Below, piece by piece: positions 1-10,197 of a stretch of DNA of 64,000 nucleotides; the stretch's first letter is position 1, and each line of letters begins with the position of its first letter. Under the pieces are notes generated by a model. It did no database searches, had not been told where the DNA came from, and was given only the letters and a program-made list of their open reading frames with translations. Position numbers and translations under genes: made by a program. Source of the stretch: CAWAHD01 sp963781785. GTDB lineage: Bacteria > Planctomycetota > Planctomycetia > Isosphaerales > Isosphaeraceae. The stretch spans positions 372,001 to 436,000 of the forward strand of contig CAWAHD010000001.1 of the NCBI GenBank assembly GCA_963781785.1, written 5' to 3'.

Positions 1-1472
1 GACCGGCCGCAACCAGCTTGTCCTGGTACCCTTGCAGGGCCGCGGTACCAAGGGACCCGGCTGGGGAGACGGGGAGGGGGTTCACGTCGTCGTGTATGAC
101 GTTCCCGGGAAACCCGAGAGCGAAGCCTGGCCCGCCGAGATCGCGTGCTCGACGCTGCACACAATCCACGGCCTTCAGCTCGTCGACACGGACAGCGACG
201 GCCGCGACGAGATCGTGGTCGCAGCCTGGGAAGGCGTGTATATCCTCGACCGAGATCCATCGGGCCGCTGGACCAAGCTCCAGATCGGCACTGGCAACCA
301 GATGTCCAAACCGTCTCGAAGGCGCGAGCGAGGTCAAGGTCGGCCGGTTCAAGAACAGCTCTCCGTACATCGCCACGATCGAACCCTGGCACGGTTTCCA
401 GGTGGTCGTGTACACCCCAACCGGCACAGGAGCACCAGCACAGGCCTTGTCCGGCGTGACAACGCCCGCGCACGATCTCCTGGCGCGGCATGTGATCGCC
501 GAGCCCGTTCAGTGGGGCCACACCGTCTGGTGCGCTGACCTCGACGGCGACGGCGACGACGAGCTGATCGTCGGCCAGCGCGACCCCAACCCAAAGGACA
601 CAGCCCCCCCTCGCGGGCCAGGCGTCTTCGTATTTGACCTGGATCGCGGCGCTGGCGCGCTCGTCTTCGACCGCCACACCATCGACGATGGCGGAGTGGC
701 CTGCGAAGACGCCCTCGCGGTCGACTTGAACGGCGACGGCCGGCTCGACATTGTCGCAGGCGGTCGAGCGACCCATAACGTGAAGATTTACTGGAACCAG
801 GGCGCCTCATCGACCGCGGCTCAGATCAAGACCGACCCCAAGATCAACGAACCGTTCATGAACCCCGACCTGAAGGCTTTCATCACGCGATTCGAGTCCA
901 ACGACCGTGAACCATATGCGAAGCGGAATGAGATTGTTGAGGCGCTCGGTTTGAGGCCGGGGATGTCGGTCGCCGACGTCGGCGCGGGCACCGGGTTCTT
1001 CACGCGGCTCTTCGCGGAAAAGGTCGGTGCGACGGGAAGGGTTTATGCGATCGATATCGCGCCTCAGTTTCTGGCGCACATCGCCGCCGAATCAAAAAAA
1101 CGGGGGCAGACCAATGTCGTGACCGTTCGAGGCGACCAGGATGGGATCAAGCTGCCTCCGCAATCGGTGGACCTGGTGTTTCTGAGCGACGTCTATCACC
1201 ACCTGGAAAAGCCTGAGAAGGCGCTGTCCTCGATTCACCGGGCGCTCAGACCGGGCGGCACCCTCGTGGTCATCGAGTTCGACAAGGTCGAGGGAAAGAG
1301 CACACCCTTCGTCCTCAAGCACGTGCGCGCCACCAAGAACGTCTTCCGCAAGGAAATCGAGACGGCCGGATTCCAGGAATTCGCTCCGGCCAGACCGCCG
1401 GTTTTGAAGGAGAACTTTTTCCTGCGATTCCGGAAGACCGGAGCCCGAACCGGCGCTGCGGCGAAGGACTGA
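1..1472 (+). CDS. FG-GAP/VCBS repeat protein fused to a SAM-dependent methyltransferase (5' partial, one frameshift)
   Basis: The reading frame is open from the first base, so the gene starts upstream of the window. The N-terminal part has calcium-binding FG-GAP/VCBS repeats with Asp-rich loops (DTDSDGRDE, DLDGDGDDE, DLNGDGRLD), typical of an extracellular beta-propeller. Around base 320 the frame must shift by one base to keep homology, from frame 2 to frame 3. From about base 860 the same frame continues into a class I methyltransferase with motif I VADVGAGTG, an acidic residue after the next strand (YAIDIAP), and a later LVFLSDVYHHLE segment followed by LRPGGTLVVIEF. Each half belongs to a known family. 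Their fusion in one chain is seen here; its substrate is unknown. Methyltransferases of this subgroup are often exported in planctomycetes, so a periplasmic location is possible but inferred. Confidence 0.72.
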   Translation, partial: PAATSLSWYPCRAAVPRDPAGETGRGFTSSCMTFPGNPRAKPGPPRSRARRCTQSTAFSSSTRTATAATRSWSQPGKACISSTEIHRAAGPSSRSALATRCPNRLEGASEVKVGRFKNSSPYIATIEPWHGFQVVVYTPTGTGAPAQALSGVTTPAHDLLARHVIAEPVQWGHTVWCADLDGDGDDELIVGQRDPNPKDTAPPRGPGVFVFDLDRGAGALVFDRHTIDDGGVACEDALAVDLNGDGRLDIVAGGRATHNVKIYWNQGASSTAAQIKTDPKINEPFMNPDLKAFITRFESNDREPYAKRNEIVEALGLRPGMSVADVGAGTGFFTRLFAEKVGATGRVYAIDIAPQFLAHIAAESKKRGQTNVVTVRGDQDGIKLPPQSVDLVFLSDVYHHLEKPEKALSSIHRALRPGGTLVVIEFDKVEGKSTPFVLKHVRATKNVFRKEIETAGFQEFAPARPPVLKENFFLRFRKTGARTGAAAKD

Positions 1473-1766
1473 CGGCAGCCGGGATGACTCCAACCTCGAG
1501 ACGTGCTAACGCGAGTCGCCGAGCTCAGGGTAGGTGGCGAGTACGACGAAAGAGAATGGCGAGAACAGCCGCGGGGCGAACGGCTGACGATCACGTACGG
1601 CCAATTCACGTGATCAGAAGCGGCCACGTCGAGATTCGGCGACGCTAACGGCCCGATGCGCGTCTTCGCCGGAAGAGGATCGCCAGATCGAAGGGGTTTT
1701 CTAGGTCAACTTTGGTTCAGAACGCTTGTGCTTGCGAACACCGCGGGCTTCGCGCAGAAGCACTCT

Positions 1767-2084
1767 TTAGTTTCGCTCGGCGTTGACCAGTGTGGTCTCT
1801 GGTGAATGGGCGGCATTCTGATAGCGAACGAGTTTCCACACCTCGACGAACGCCTGTGTTTCCGCATCACGCCACGAGAGGCCGCTCTCCTCGAGCGCGT
1901 TGGCCCGTCGCCCCCATTGCTCTCGGAATTCGAGAGGCCACTCCGCCACCACGCCTCGATAGGCCAGCGGGTGAAAGAGAGGAGGACTCGTGGGATCGGT
2001 ACGCGAGCCTGTTGACGTATCCACCGCAGGGACGGACGCGGCGAGTCCCGATGGGTCCGCCTCGTTCTCATCCCCAAACAACAT
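1767..2084 (-). CDS. Small hypothetical protein (105 aa)
   Basis: I chose the ATG at 2084 because a strong AAGGAAGG Shine-Dalgarno sequence lies 6 bases upstream on the minus strand; the frame is open further upstream but has no better start. The centre reads YRGVVAEWPLEFREQWG, then ALEESGLSWRDAETQAFVEV, a Trp- and Glu-rich helical pattern that I associate with short uncharacterised planctomycete proteins of about 100 residues. There is no signal peptide, membrane segment or catalytic motif. It stands alone between the methyltransferase fusion and the HEAT-repeat gene, with no operon partner. Function unknown. Confidence 0.5.
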   Translation of the reverse strand: MLFGDENEADPSGLAASVPAVDTSTGSRTDPTSPPLFHPLAYRGVVAEWPLEFREQWGRRANALEESGLSWRDAETQAFVEVWKLVRYQNAAHSPETTLVNAERN

Positions 2085-2726
2085 GGAGAGCCTTCCTTGG
2101 ACACACCGAACACGAGACCGGCCACGGTCTCTTCTCAGGGTCCGAAGCTCACTCACGGGAAAACCCCAGTTACCTTGTGGTCACCTCATTCGGAAAATCC
2201 ATCCGGTAAATGACTAGCATCCTCTTGCGATTTTATTCTGAGCGAACCAGGTGTCGGTTTCCAGATGTTCACTTAAACTTCACCAAATTCTCTAGCCTAT
2301 TGCCTATTATACGTTCTTTTTCCATCTTGCGACAACTGTCATGATGCCTGAAATCAACGAAATGCAGGAAAAAATCGAGTCGTCCGACTGTTTCGACCCG
2401 TTCCGGCTGGTTTGGGTTGCTCACGGCAACCACGATGGTGATTACAGGCATGGATGAACGACGGTCAGGTATTGACGACCCTGCGGGTGGATCGGGCGCG
2501 TGAAACCTTTTGGACTCGTGGCATTCGCGTACACCAGTGTGTCCATAAGTTGGCTTAACTTGGCCGATATCGCGATCGTAAAGCCGGTTGCTTGACGCGC
2601 CACGTTGAATCCCCGAAACTTGTCTGGAGAGTTTCGAGCGAGGTTAGTCCCCGCAATCAGATTCGATCCTCTTATCCGGTTTTAAGTTGCGACCAGAGAC
2701 CATTCCTGGCGACGAGCTTGCCGACC
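2085..2726. other. Non-coding stretch
   Basis: No convincing gene. Bases 2220-2400 are clearly richer in A and T than the surroundings and could hold divergent promoters for the small minus-strand gene and the HEAT-repeat gene. A 60-codon minus-strand frame here has no ribosome binding site or recognisable family. Confidence 0.4.
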
Positions 2727-3742
2727 GTGCACGACCAGCCGAACGACCCGTTCAAAAGCCCTGGTGACGGCCACAACGAGCCGTCCTCACTGCCCGACCT
2801 CCCGCCGGTAGAACCACCGTCTGCTGGATTTGTGGTCCAGCTATTCGTGATTCCCGCAGCGGTGGTCTTGGTGGTGATTGTGGTGTGGTTGCTCTTCGGC
2901 AAGCTGGCTGGAGGCGAGCGTGATGCAATCGAGTATGTTCACAAGCTCCGGTCTCCGACAGCGAACTGGCGTCTGGCGTTCGAGCTCGCCAGCCTGATTC
3001 AGCACGACCCGAAGATCGGGAGTGACCCGGTACTCCTGGGGGAACTGACTGAATCGCTTTCCGAGCATCTCGACCAAGCGGATGTCGACCCCGAGCTCAC
3101 CCAGTATCTCGCCTTGACTCTGGGAGCCTTCCGGACGCTCGAAGCGCGGACGGAGAGTGGTCGCTCGGTTTCCCCGCTCGTTCCCCTGGCACGGGCGCTG
3201 CGCCGAAGTACAAACCGCGCGTCCGGCTCGCGGCCGCAGCCAGTCTGGCGAAGCAGGCCGCCCGCATGGATGGCCAGCTTGACGATCCCGGCGCCATCAA
3301 GGCGCTGGGCGAGGCGGCGTCATCCGGCGAGCCGGAGGTTCGTCAGATGGCTGTCTACGCTCTGGGCTTTTTCGGCGGGGCGTCCGCCACCGAGATCCTG
3401 CGCGATCGGGTCAAGACCGACGAGGATCGCTACGTCCGGTACAACGCCGGTGTGGCCTTGGCCCGCCGGGGAGACCCTGCCGCCGTGGGGACGCTCCGGG
3501 AGATGCTGTCCACTTCCGACCTCACCAAGGTCCTTGATTTGACGAGTACCACCGAGAAGCAAAACAAGATTGAGTCGATCGAGCTCGAGGCCATCGAGGC
3601 ACTTCGCACCTCGATCTCCAGGAACTCGCCGGCCCTGGCCCGCTCCCTTCAATCGTCGATTGCCGAGCTCACGAAGTCGGGGCTGGTCAGCGTGCGCAGC
3701 CAGGCCCTCGACGTCTTGCAAAGTTTACAAAACCAGCCCTGA
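2727..3742 (+). CDS. HEAT-repeat membrane-anchored protein (one frameshift near 3195)
   Basis: The start is uncertain. A GTG at 2727 gives a compact N-terminus, while an in-frame ATG exists at 2592. A Pro-rich N-terminal segment is followed by one transmembrane helix (about residues 35-60, FVVQLFVIPAAVVLVV onward) and a soluble alpha-helical domain. After a one-base frame change around 3195 the second half reads as HEAT repeats, for example VRQMAVYALGFFGG and VRYNAGVALARRGDPAAV. The protein is therefore probably a cytoplasmic or periplasmic scaffold held at the membrane. HEAT repeats mediate protein-protein contacts; the partner cannot be told from this locus because the neighbours are unrelated. 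Confidence 0.65.
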
Positions 3743-4232
3743 CTTACACACCTCACGGCTTCTCGGGTCATCTTGAACGACAGGACCGAATGCCAGGGCA
3801 CAGGAAAATGTGGCCACAAGTACCCGTCAGGCGGCCGAAAACTGCCAAGCCAGCGAGCAGAGCACCGTGGGATGCAATCCGTGCGATCTCGCGGCGCGCG
3901 GGTTGCTTGGTAACGGGTTCGACTGGCTGGGACAGGCGCTCAACTCGTCGTTATCGGCACAGGGCGACTTCGCCCTTCAATTAATTTCGTTTGTTCGCCG
4001 AATTTGCCATTTTCACCGTGATATACTCACGATGACGAATCATTGGTCGACGCTGCAACTTGTTGTTTTCGACGGGTGGGCGCGTGTTTCTTTAACTCGC
4101 GTCAAAGTTTTCTGAACCGGAACAGGGCCGAGGGCGATCTCAGGGACGGGCCAGCGCACTCCTCCGGGCCGAGTTGATCAACGAATGGCGAATCACGACA
4201 GGGATGCCCGAGAATCCGCCGAGGAGTTTTGC
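3743..4232. other. Non-coding stretch before the YTV gene
   Basis: No supported gene. Short open frames here lack ribosome binding sites and family resemblance. It presumably holds the promoter of the YTV-repeat gene; no clear -35/-10 pair could be assigned. Confidence 0.35.
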
Positions 4233-5804
4233 ATGATCCAGTTGAGGAACGTTGAGCGTGCGATCGCACGAGCGATCGTGGCGCTTCTGGTCTGGGCAGG
4301 CTGTAGCGCACCCGCCTGGGCTACTTACGGAGGGGGTGCTTGCCATAGCTGCACCCCCGCGCCCGTGATGGCGACGCAGTGCGATTTTGTGTCACTGGCG
4401 CCCCGGGTCGAGACTGTCTACGCGACCGTCTACGAGACCGTCTACGTCAACGAGCCGGTCACCGTGATGACGACGCAATACCGCATGGCCTACAAGACGG
4501 AGAATTACACCGTCATGAGGCCGGTCACCGAGACGTCGTTCGTCGAGCGGCCTTACACGGTGACCAAGCCGATCTACCAGACCGTGAACCAGGAGCGGCG
4601 CTACACGGTGACCAAGCCGGTGTACCAGACCGAGCGCCGCGAGCGCAGATATTCGGTCATGAAGCCAGTCTACCAGACCGTGAACCAGGAGCGGCGCTAC
4701 ACGGTTCAACGGCCGGTGTACAAGACCGAGCACCACGAGCGACGCTATACTGTCCGGCGGCCGGTTTACCAGACGACCAACCAGGAACGCCGCTACACCG
4801 TCATGAAGGCGGTGTATCAAACCGAGCACCGCGAGCGGCGATATTCGGTCATGAAGCCGGTCTACCAGACCGTGAACCAGGAGCGGCGGTACTCGGTCAT
4901 GAAGCCGGTCTATGAAACGGCGATGGTCGACCAGTCGTATTCCGTCTGCCGGCCGGTGACGACGGTGCGGCAGGAGGTCAAGGAGTGCGGTTATTTTGAG
5001 CGGCAGTACACCATGGTCCCCGGGCCGATCGTCGAGCGCAGAATGCGGGTTCGGGTCCAGGAAACCTCGTGTGATTCCTGCGGGCTGTTGAGTTGCTTCC
5101 ACCGCCCCCAGAAGGTCACAGCCACCGTGGCGGTCCAGTGCCCGCCGCGCATGGTAAGCCAGCGCGTCTTCGTGTCGCGGCCGGTAGTGCGAGATGTCTC
5201 CGAGACCCGGTACGTGCGCGAGACGATGGTGCGCAAGGTGCCCGTGACGAGTTGCCGGTATGTCGCCGAAGAGCGCGTCGAATCGATTCCCGTGACGACC
5301 TGCCAGTACGTCGCCGAGGAGCGCGTCGAGCCTTACGAGGTGCGCACCTGCCAGTATATCCCGCAGGAACGGGTCGAGACGATCCCCGTGACAACGTGCC
5401 AGTACGTCGCCGAGGAGCGCGTCGAGCCCTACGATGTGCGCACCTGCGAGCTGGTCGCCGAGGAGCGCAGTGAGACGATCCCGGTGACGACCTGCCAGTA
5501 CGTCAGCGAGGAGCGCGTCGAGCCTTACGAGGTGCGCACCTGTAAGTACGTTAGCGAGGAGCGAGTCGAAACGGTTCCCGTGACGACCTGCCAGTACGTC
5601 AGCGAGGAGCACGTCGAGCGGGTCCCGGTGACGACCTGCCGGATGGTCGCCGAGACAGCCTCGCGGCAGGTGGCGGTTTCGGTTCCCGAGGAGGTCCCGG
5701 TCACAGTCAATCGCTGTGTGGCCCGCGTCGTGGCCCGGCAAGTGGCCGTGCAGCAGACGACGCTGGTTCCGGTCGTTGTTCCAACGTGCTTGTCGTGCGA
5801 TTGA
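4233..5804 (+). CDS. YTV-repeat cell-wall/surface protein
   Basis: Start at ATG 4233, with GAGGAG 7 bases upstream. Residues 1-32 form a signal peptide (basic start, LVWAGCSAPAWA cleavage region). The mature chain is almost wholly repeats. Residues about 90-240 are tandem copies of a pattern like RRYTVxKPVYQTxxxE, the planctomycete-specific YTV domain. A short Cys-containing linker (CDSCGLLSC) follows, then a second block with the pattern VPVTTCQYVAEERVEPYEVRTC, repeated about seven times with one or two Cys per unit. YTV proteins are known as components of the planctomycete cell envelope. The regularly spaced Cys residues suggest disulfide cross-linking (inference). The gene is single, intact and followed by a terminator. 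Confidence 0.88.
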   Translation: MIQLRNVERAIARAIVALLVWAGCSAPAWATYGGGACHSCTPAPVMATQCDFVSLAPRVETVYATVYETVYVNEPVTVMTTQYRMAYKTENYTVMRPVTETSFVERPYTVTKPIYQTVNQERRYTVTKPVYQTERRERRYSVMKPVYQTVNQERRYTVQRPVYKTEHHERRYTVRRPVYQTTNQERRYTVMKAVYQTEHRERRYSVMKPVYQTVNQERRYSVMKPVYETAMVDQSYSVCRPVTTVRQEVKECGYFERQYTMVPGPIVERRMRVRVQETSCDSCGLLSCFHRPQKVTATVAVQCPPRMVSQRVFVSRPVVRDVSETRYVRETMVRKVPVTSCRYVAEERVESIPVTTCQYVAEERVEPYEVRTCQYIPQERVETIPVTTCQYVAEERVEPYDVRTCELVAEERSETIPVTTCQYVSEERVEPYEVRTCKYVSEERVETVPVTTCQYVSEEHVERVPVTTCRMVAETASRQVAVSVPEEVPVTVNRCVARVVARQVAVQQTTLVPVVVPTCLSCD

Positions 5805-5859
5805 CGTACGACGCGGATCGCGGGCGACTGTTCAGTTTGGGATCATGTCAAATAAAATA

Positions 5860-5905
5860 TGGCGGGGTTACCCACACTCGGGTGATCCCGCCATTCTTGT
5901 TTGCT
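5860..5905 (+). terminator. Rho-independent-like terminator after the YTV gene
   Basis: A 14-bp stem (5860-5873 with 5880-5893, two G-U pairs, loop ACACTC) begins TGGCGGGG, ends CCCGCCA, and is followed by the T-rich run TTCTTGTTT. It lies 56 bases after the YTV stop codon. Confidence 0.7.
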
Positions 5906-5966
5906 GCACGGTAGCAAGCACGGCGAGACCTGTTGAGCCGCGCCGGCTTGGAATACAATCGCTTTT

Positions 5967-7900
5967 ATGAAGACGGCCGCGAGACAGGCTCGATCGGGGC
6001 TCTGGTTGAAGGGCGGGGCTCTCATCCTGTTTTTGAGCGGCGGTGTCCTGGCTCTGTGGATCGCAGACCGCCTCCCGTTTATGCCCGAGCGCAACGGCAG
6101 CCTCACGGGCCGAGGCGCGCACCCGGAAGACGGGCAAGCCGCGCACCGGAAGACGGCGCAGGATGCACTGCGAGGCGGCCGGTTCGACGCGGCCTTGGAG
6201 TATTATCGCGCTCTTCCCGAAAGCCGGTGGGAAGCCGAGGATTGCTTTTTGATTGGCGCGGCATTGCTCAATCAGGGCCGGCCGGCGCTCGGCCAGGCGG
6301 CGCTTGAGGCCGCGCGGCGCATCGACCCCAAGCATCGAGCGGCCATTCAGGCGCTCGATGAGCTCCGGGGTAAGCTGGCCCTGGCCACGGGCCGTGATCG
6401 GTCCGCACAGCACGAGACGGCCAGCCGGGTTGAAGTCTTGCGCTCGATCCCGGGTGGTCCAGCGCTCGCGATCTTGTCCCTGGGCCTGGCTCGCTATGCC
6501 AGTGCCGGCGACCAGGAGGACGAGTTCCTCGATCGGCTCGGCGTGCGCGATCGCGCTGTGCTCCGCGGCGTGAATGGCACAACCGGGGCAATCAAGCTGG
6601 TCACCAGGCTGCTCCTGGAGACGGGGCGGGCGAACGAGGCTCGTGACTTGCTCGACCCGCTCGTGGCCACGCCGCGTGCCGCGGCCGGGTCGTTGCCGGA
6701 GAACACCCCGTCGCCTGCCGACCGTGAAATCGCCTGGCTTTTGGGCCGGGCTGCGCTTCAACGCGACGATGACGAAACCGCCGACGCGATGCGCGCCTTG
6801 GCCGGCGATTTTGGAACAACCTCGGCTGCTCTTCCCGAGCCCTCTCCTTATGTTGGCTCCAAGCGGTGCGGCGAGTGCCATCGCAGCCTCTTCAGGGCCC
6901 AGCAGGGAGCCAGCCGCCATGCCCAGACCCTGCGATTCGGAGCCGGACTCAAGGATCTCCCTCTGCCCACCCACCCGATCACCGACCCCATGATCCCCGG
7001 CATCACACACCGCTTCGATCGCAAGGGAGACGACAAGATCGAAGTTGAGTCGCGGGTCGAAGACCAGGTGGTCCGGGCGGTCGTCGATTATGCTGTCGGG
7101 TCGGGCCGGCATGGCATCACGATGCTTGCCACGGACGAGCAGGGCATCGAGCGCGAGCTGCGGATCTCATACTTCGGTCAGACCGGCGCCTGGGGAGAAA
7201 CCAAGGGAGTGGACTTCGCCCCCCGCGACGCGGGGGACCATCTCGGTGTGGGACTGGGCGCAAGGCCGTGCATCATTGTCTGCACTGCCACACGACCTGG
7301 TTCCGGTCGCTTGTTCCGGGCACGACAGCCTCGCAAGGGCCGGAGCGACTCGATCAGGGGATTGGCTGCGAGCGTTGTCATGGCCCGGGCCTCAACCATG
7401 TGAAAGCAGTCGAGTCCGGCTTTGACGAGCTGGCTATCGCGCTCACACCGCGTACTCCGTCCCTCGAGCGATTGAGCTCCTGCGTCGAGTGTCATGCCGC
7501 CGACGGTACGATCGCGCCGAGCGATCCCGAATTTACTCGGGCACAGGGAACGACCTTTCTGTTCAGCCGCTGTTTCACGGCCGCCAAGGATCGGTTCAAC
7601 TGCACCACCTGCCATGACCCGCATCGCGCCGTCGTCACGCGTGCTTCTCATTATGAAGCAGTGTGCATGAGCTGCCACAACCCCGGAACGCCGGGGCCTC
7701 CCGCTGCGCAGCCCTCCGGCCATGCCGAGGGCAAAGCGGTGACCAGCGCCCGGAGCTGCCCCATGAATCCGGCTGGCAATTGCATCTCCTGTCACATGCC
7801 AAAGGTTGAAGATCCCTCGCGGCGGTCTCAGTTTACCGACCACCACATCCGCGTGCATCGCGGCGAGGGCACAGCTCACGCGATCAAGTCTGCACACTGA
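5967..7900 (+). CDS. TPR-containing heptaheme c-type cytochrome (one frameshift near 7262)
   Basis: The N-terminus has a basic start and one hydrophobic helix (residues about 15-33), either a signal anchor or an uncleaved export signal. Residues about 50-290 are alpha-helical repeats of TPR type (DALRGGRFDAALEYYRAL, FLIGAALLNQGRPALGQAAL). The C-terminal third is a multiheme cytochrome with seven CxxCH sites: CGECH, then after the frame change CLHCH, CERCH, CVECH, CTTCH, CMSCH and CISCH. The first site and the other six are in different frames, so one base must be missing or extra near 7262. The family is the cytochrome c554-like multiheme group, acting in periplasmic electron transfer. A TPR protein follows in the same direction, as is common for such pairs in planctomycetes. 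The electron donor and acceptor are unknown. Confidence 0.78.
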
Positions 7901-8017
7901 ATACCGGCGTCCGGGTTCCGGCCGGAAATCCGCTGATCTTGCCGGTGCCCGAAAGAACCGCCATGATCGAGAAGTCGGGCTGGGACGCGATTGAGTGGCT
8001 TATCACGAGTATTCTTG

Positions 8018-9429
8018 ATGGGTGCGAAGTCGCGAGCGGCTCGAAAACGCGAAGCCAAGACACGGCAAGAATCGCTGGGAGTTGCCCCCGTGCCCGCGGC
8101 CGCAGCCGCTGCGCGGCCGCAACAGCGGCGCGCCAGGGCGCTCGTCGTGCCGGCTGTGGTCGTCTTGGCCTTGGTCGTACTCGTGACCGGGGCGTACCTC
8201 GCGTTGGAGCAGTACCAGGTCGCAAGCATTGCCCGCGTGGTCCGGAAGTCGTTCTCCAGCCAGAACTACGAGGCGGCCCGCGCCGCTGGCGCGGTGGCTG
8301 AAGAAGCGTCCCCGCGCTGCCGAAGCCTACTACTACCGGGCATGGCAGGCTCTGGCCGACGAACAGCCGCGTGAGGCGGTTCTGGCGGTGGACGAGGCCC
8401 GGCGTCTCAGCTTCGACCCGGAGCTGCTGGACGTTCTGTCTGCCATCTATCACGCGCGTGCCGATCGCTTTAACGAAGCCGAGCCGATCCTCGAACGGGC
8501 TTTCCTGGACGAGACCGCGCCTCGAGAGATGGTCGCCAAGTCGCTGGCCCGAATTTACCTGTCGAGCTACCGGTTCGATCGTGCCGCCAAGGCGATTGAA
8601 CGCTGGCGGGCATTGGCACCGGAAGATCCGCAACCTTACCTCTGGACCAACGAGATCGCGTCGCGATCCGACGTCGAGCCGGCCATTCTGATCCAGAATT
8701 ATCGGGCTGCGCTCGAGCGCGATCCCGAGCTCGACAAAGCACGCCTGGGCCTGGCGCAACAGCTCAGCAAGGATCGCCGCTTCGACGAGGCCGAGCAGGA
8801 ATTCCTGGCTTACTTCAAGCGCAACCCCAAGGACGGGTCGGCGTTTCTGGGGCTGGGTCGCAACGCGTTCCAGCAGGGCGACATCGACAAGGCCAGTCGG
8901 TTCTTCGAATCCGCACTCGAGGTGAATCCGCGATCCCGACGCCCTCAAGGAGCTCGGCCAGATCGACCTGCGGCTGGGCCGGCTTCAGAAGGCCCGTGAA
9001 CGTCTCCACCTCCTGGCCCAGATCCAGCCGTTTGATCACGAGGTTCGTTATTCTTACGCTCAGGCACTCAAGCTTACCGGCGAACAGGAACTGTCGCGGG
9101 CTGAGCTCGCTGTGGCTTCACGTCTTCGTAAGGAGCATGACCACATCGTCCAGCTTCGGTATGGAGTGCTGAAAAACCCGCGCGACCTGGGCGCTCGGTT
9201 CCAAGTCGCCAAGTGGATGATCGAGCACGGGCATGAAGACGAAGGACTCAAGTGGACCAAGGAGATCCTCCGCGCCGACCCACGACATGCGCCCACGCAC
9301 CGCATCCTGGCCGACTACTATGCGAAGCACGGTGAAGCCGGCCTGGCCAACTTTCACCGCTTATCGGCCACGTCCGGAGAGGATGCCGACACCCGGCCGG
9401 CCCCGGCCAACCACCCGGCCAGCCCGTGA
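8018..9429 (+). CDS. Membrane-anchored TPR protein (frameshifts near 8290 and 8932)
   Basis: From ATG 8018 a basic, Ala-rich N-terminus leads into a transmembrane helix (VVPAVVVLALVVLVTGAYLA), followed by tetratricopeptide repeats (EAYYYRAWQALADEQPREAV, ARLGLAQQLSKDRRFDEAE, SAFLGLGRNAFQQGDIDKAS). Two one-base frame changes, near 8290 and 8932, are needed to join the three segments; the repeat pattern runs across both. It lies 117 bases after the heptaheme cytochrome gene, in the same direction, which suggests a shared transcript. TPR proteins act as assembly scaffolds, so a role with the cytochrome is plausible but inferred. The Shine-Dalgarno sequence is weak. Confidence 0.7.
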
Positions 9430-9468
9430 CCCGCACAACGGGCCCCACCGGTGCAAGCGACAGCCCGC

Positions 9469-10197
9469 TCAGGGCACGAGGAGCCGGAGCCGCCGTCGCA
9501 GGCTGGTGAGCGGACCGAAATCCAGCAGCTCGCCCCCCGTGCTCACAAGGCAGCGCAGGGAGCTGGTCCGCCAGTCGGCGGGTATCGCAGCCGTGGCGAC
9601 ATCGTAGCCCGCGGCGTTGGCCGAGAAAGCCGGCAACACAATCCTCCCCGGCCCGACCAGAAAGCAGGGGGCTGATTTCCCGGCGTGGCGAAACACGGGA
9701 TGATGGTGGCCCGAGATCGTGCGCAGGCCGGGGACTGGCTCATGCCCATGGCCGATTGTCCAGCCCGCAACCTCATCGTTGACGGACCAGGAAACTCCCA
9801 CGGGCATCATTTCTCTTGCTGAGTTTCTCGGCGAGCGGTCGTGGTTGCCCTCGACGACGAGCAGGCTGACCCTTCGTTCCGCCAGCCACTCGCCGAGTCG
9901 CCGCACGTCGTCCGCGGTATGACAACACAGGCGCGGCGACTCGACCAGGTCGCCGGCAACAACCAACCGGGTGATCGTGGCTCGATCAAGGACAGCAGCG
10001 AGTCGTTCCAGGGTTTCATTGAGCGAGTGCGCGATCACACAGTCGCCGGCCGCACCGCGTGCCCATTCGTAGCCGAGATGAAGATCGGCGATGACGGCGA
10101 TTTGCGCGTGGGGGTGAATCGCCGCTCCTTCGGGGGTAAGCCACCAGCCCTGGAGCGACTGGACGCCGGCCTCACGCGAAACCGCCTTCCGTGTCAT
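9469..10197 (-). CDS. pdeM: PdeM-type metallophosphoesterase (ligase-associated DNA damage response nuclease family)
   Basis: A 242-residue calcineurin-like phosphoesterase. Metal-binding motifs appear in order: DLHLGYE near residue 38, GDLVE near 80, GNHDR near 117, and GHGHEP ... SGHHHP near 150-165. The length and motif spacing match the PdeM family, which in other bacteria is encoded with a DEXH helicase, a DNA ligase and an exonuclease. Here its ATG overlaps the stop codon of the Lhr-type helicase by four bases (ATGA), so the two are translationally coupled, which strongly supports this assignment. No ligase gene lies in the window. The frame is intact. It is expected to be a cytoplasmic Mn-dependent nuclease or phosphodiesterase in DNA repair. 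Confidence 0.78.
   Translation of the reverse strand: MTRKAVSREAGVQSLQGWWLTPEGAAIHPHAQIAVIADLHLGYEWARGAAGDCVIAHSLNETLERLAAVLDRATITRLVVAGDLVESPRLCCHTADDVRRLGEWLAERRVSLLVVEGNHDRSPRNSAREMMPVGVSWSVNDEVAGWTIGHGHEPVPGLRTISGHHHPVFRHAGKSAPCFLVGPGRIVLPAFSANAAGYDVATAAIPADWRTSSLRCLVSTGGELLDFGPLTSLRRRLRLLVP

Noticed and set aside
2269..2451. A 60-codon minus-strand frame in the AT-richer spacer
   Set aside because: No Shine-Dalgarno sequence and no recognisable pattern; likely chance.
4392..5741. A 449-codon minus-strand open frame opposite the YTV gene
   Set aside because: Its His/Leu/Arg-rich repeats simply mirror the YTV repeats; the plus-strand gene has signal peptide, ribosome binding site and known domain.
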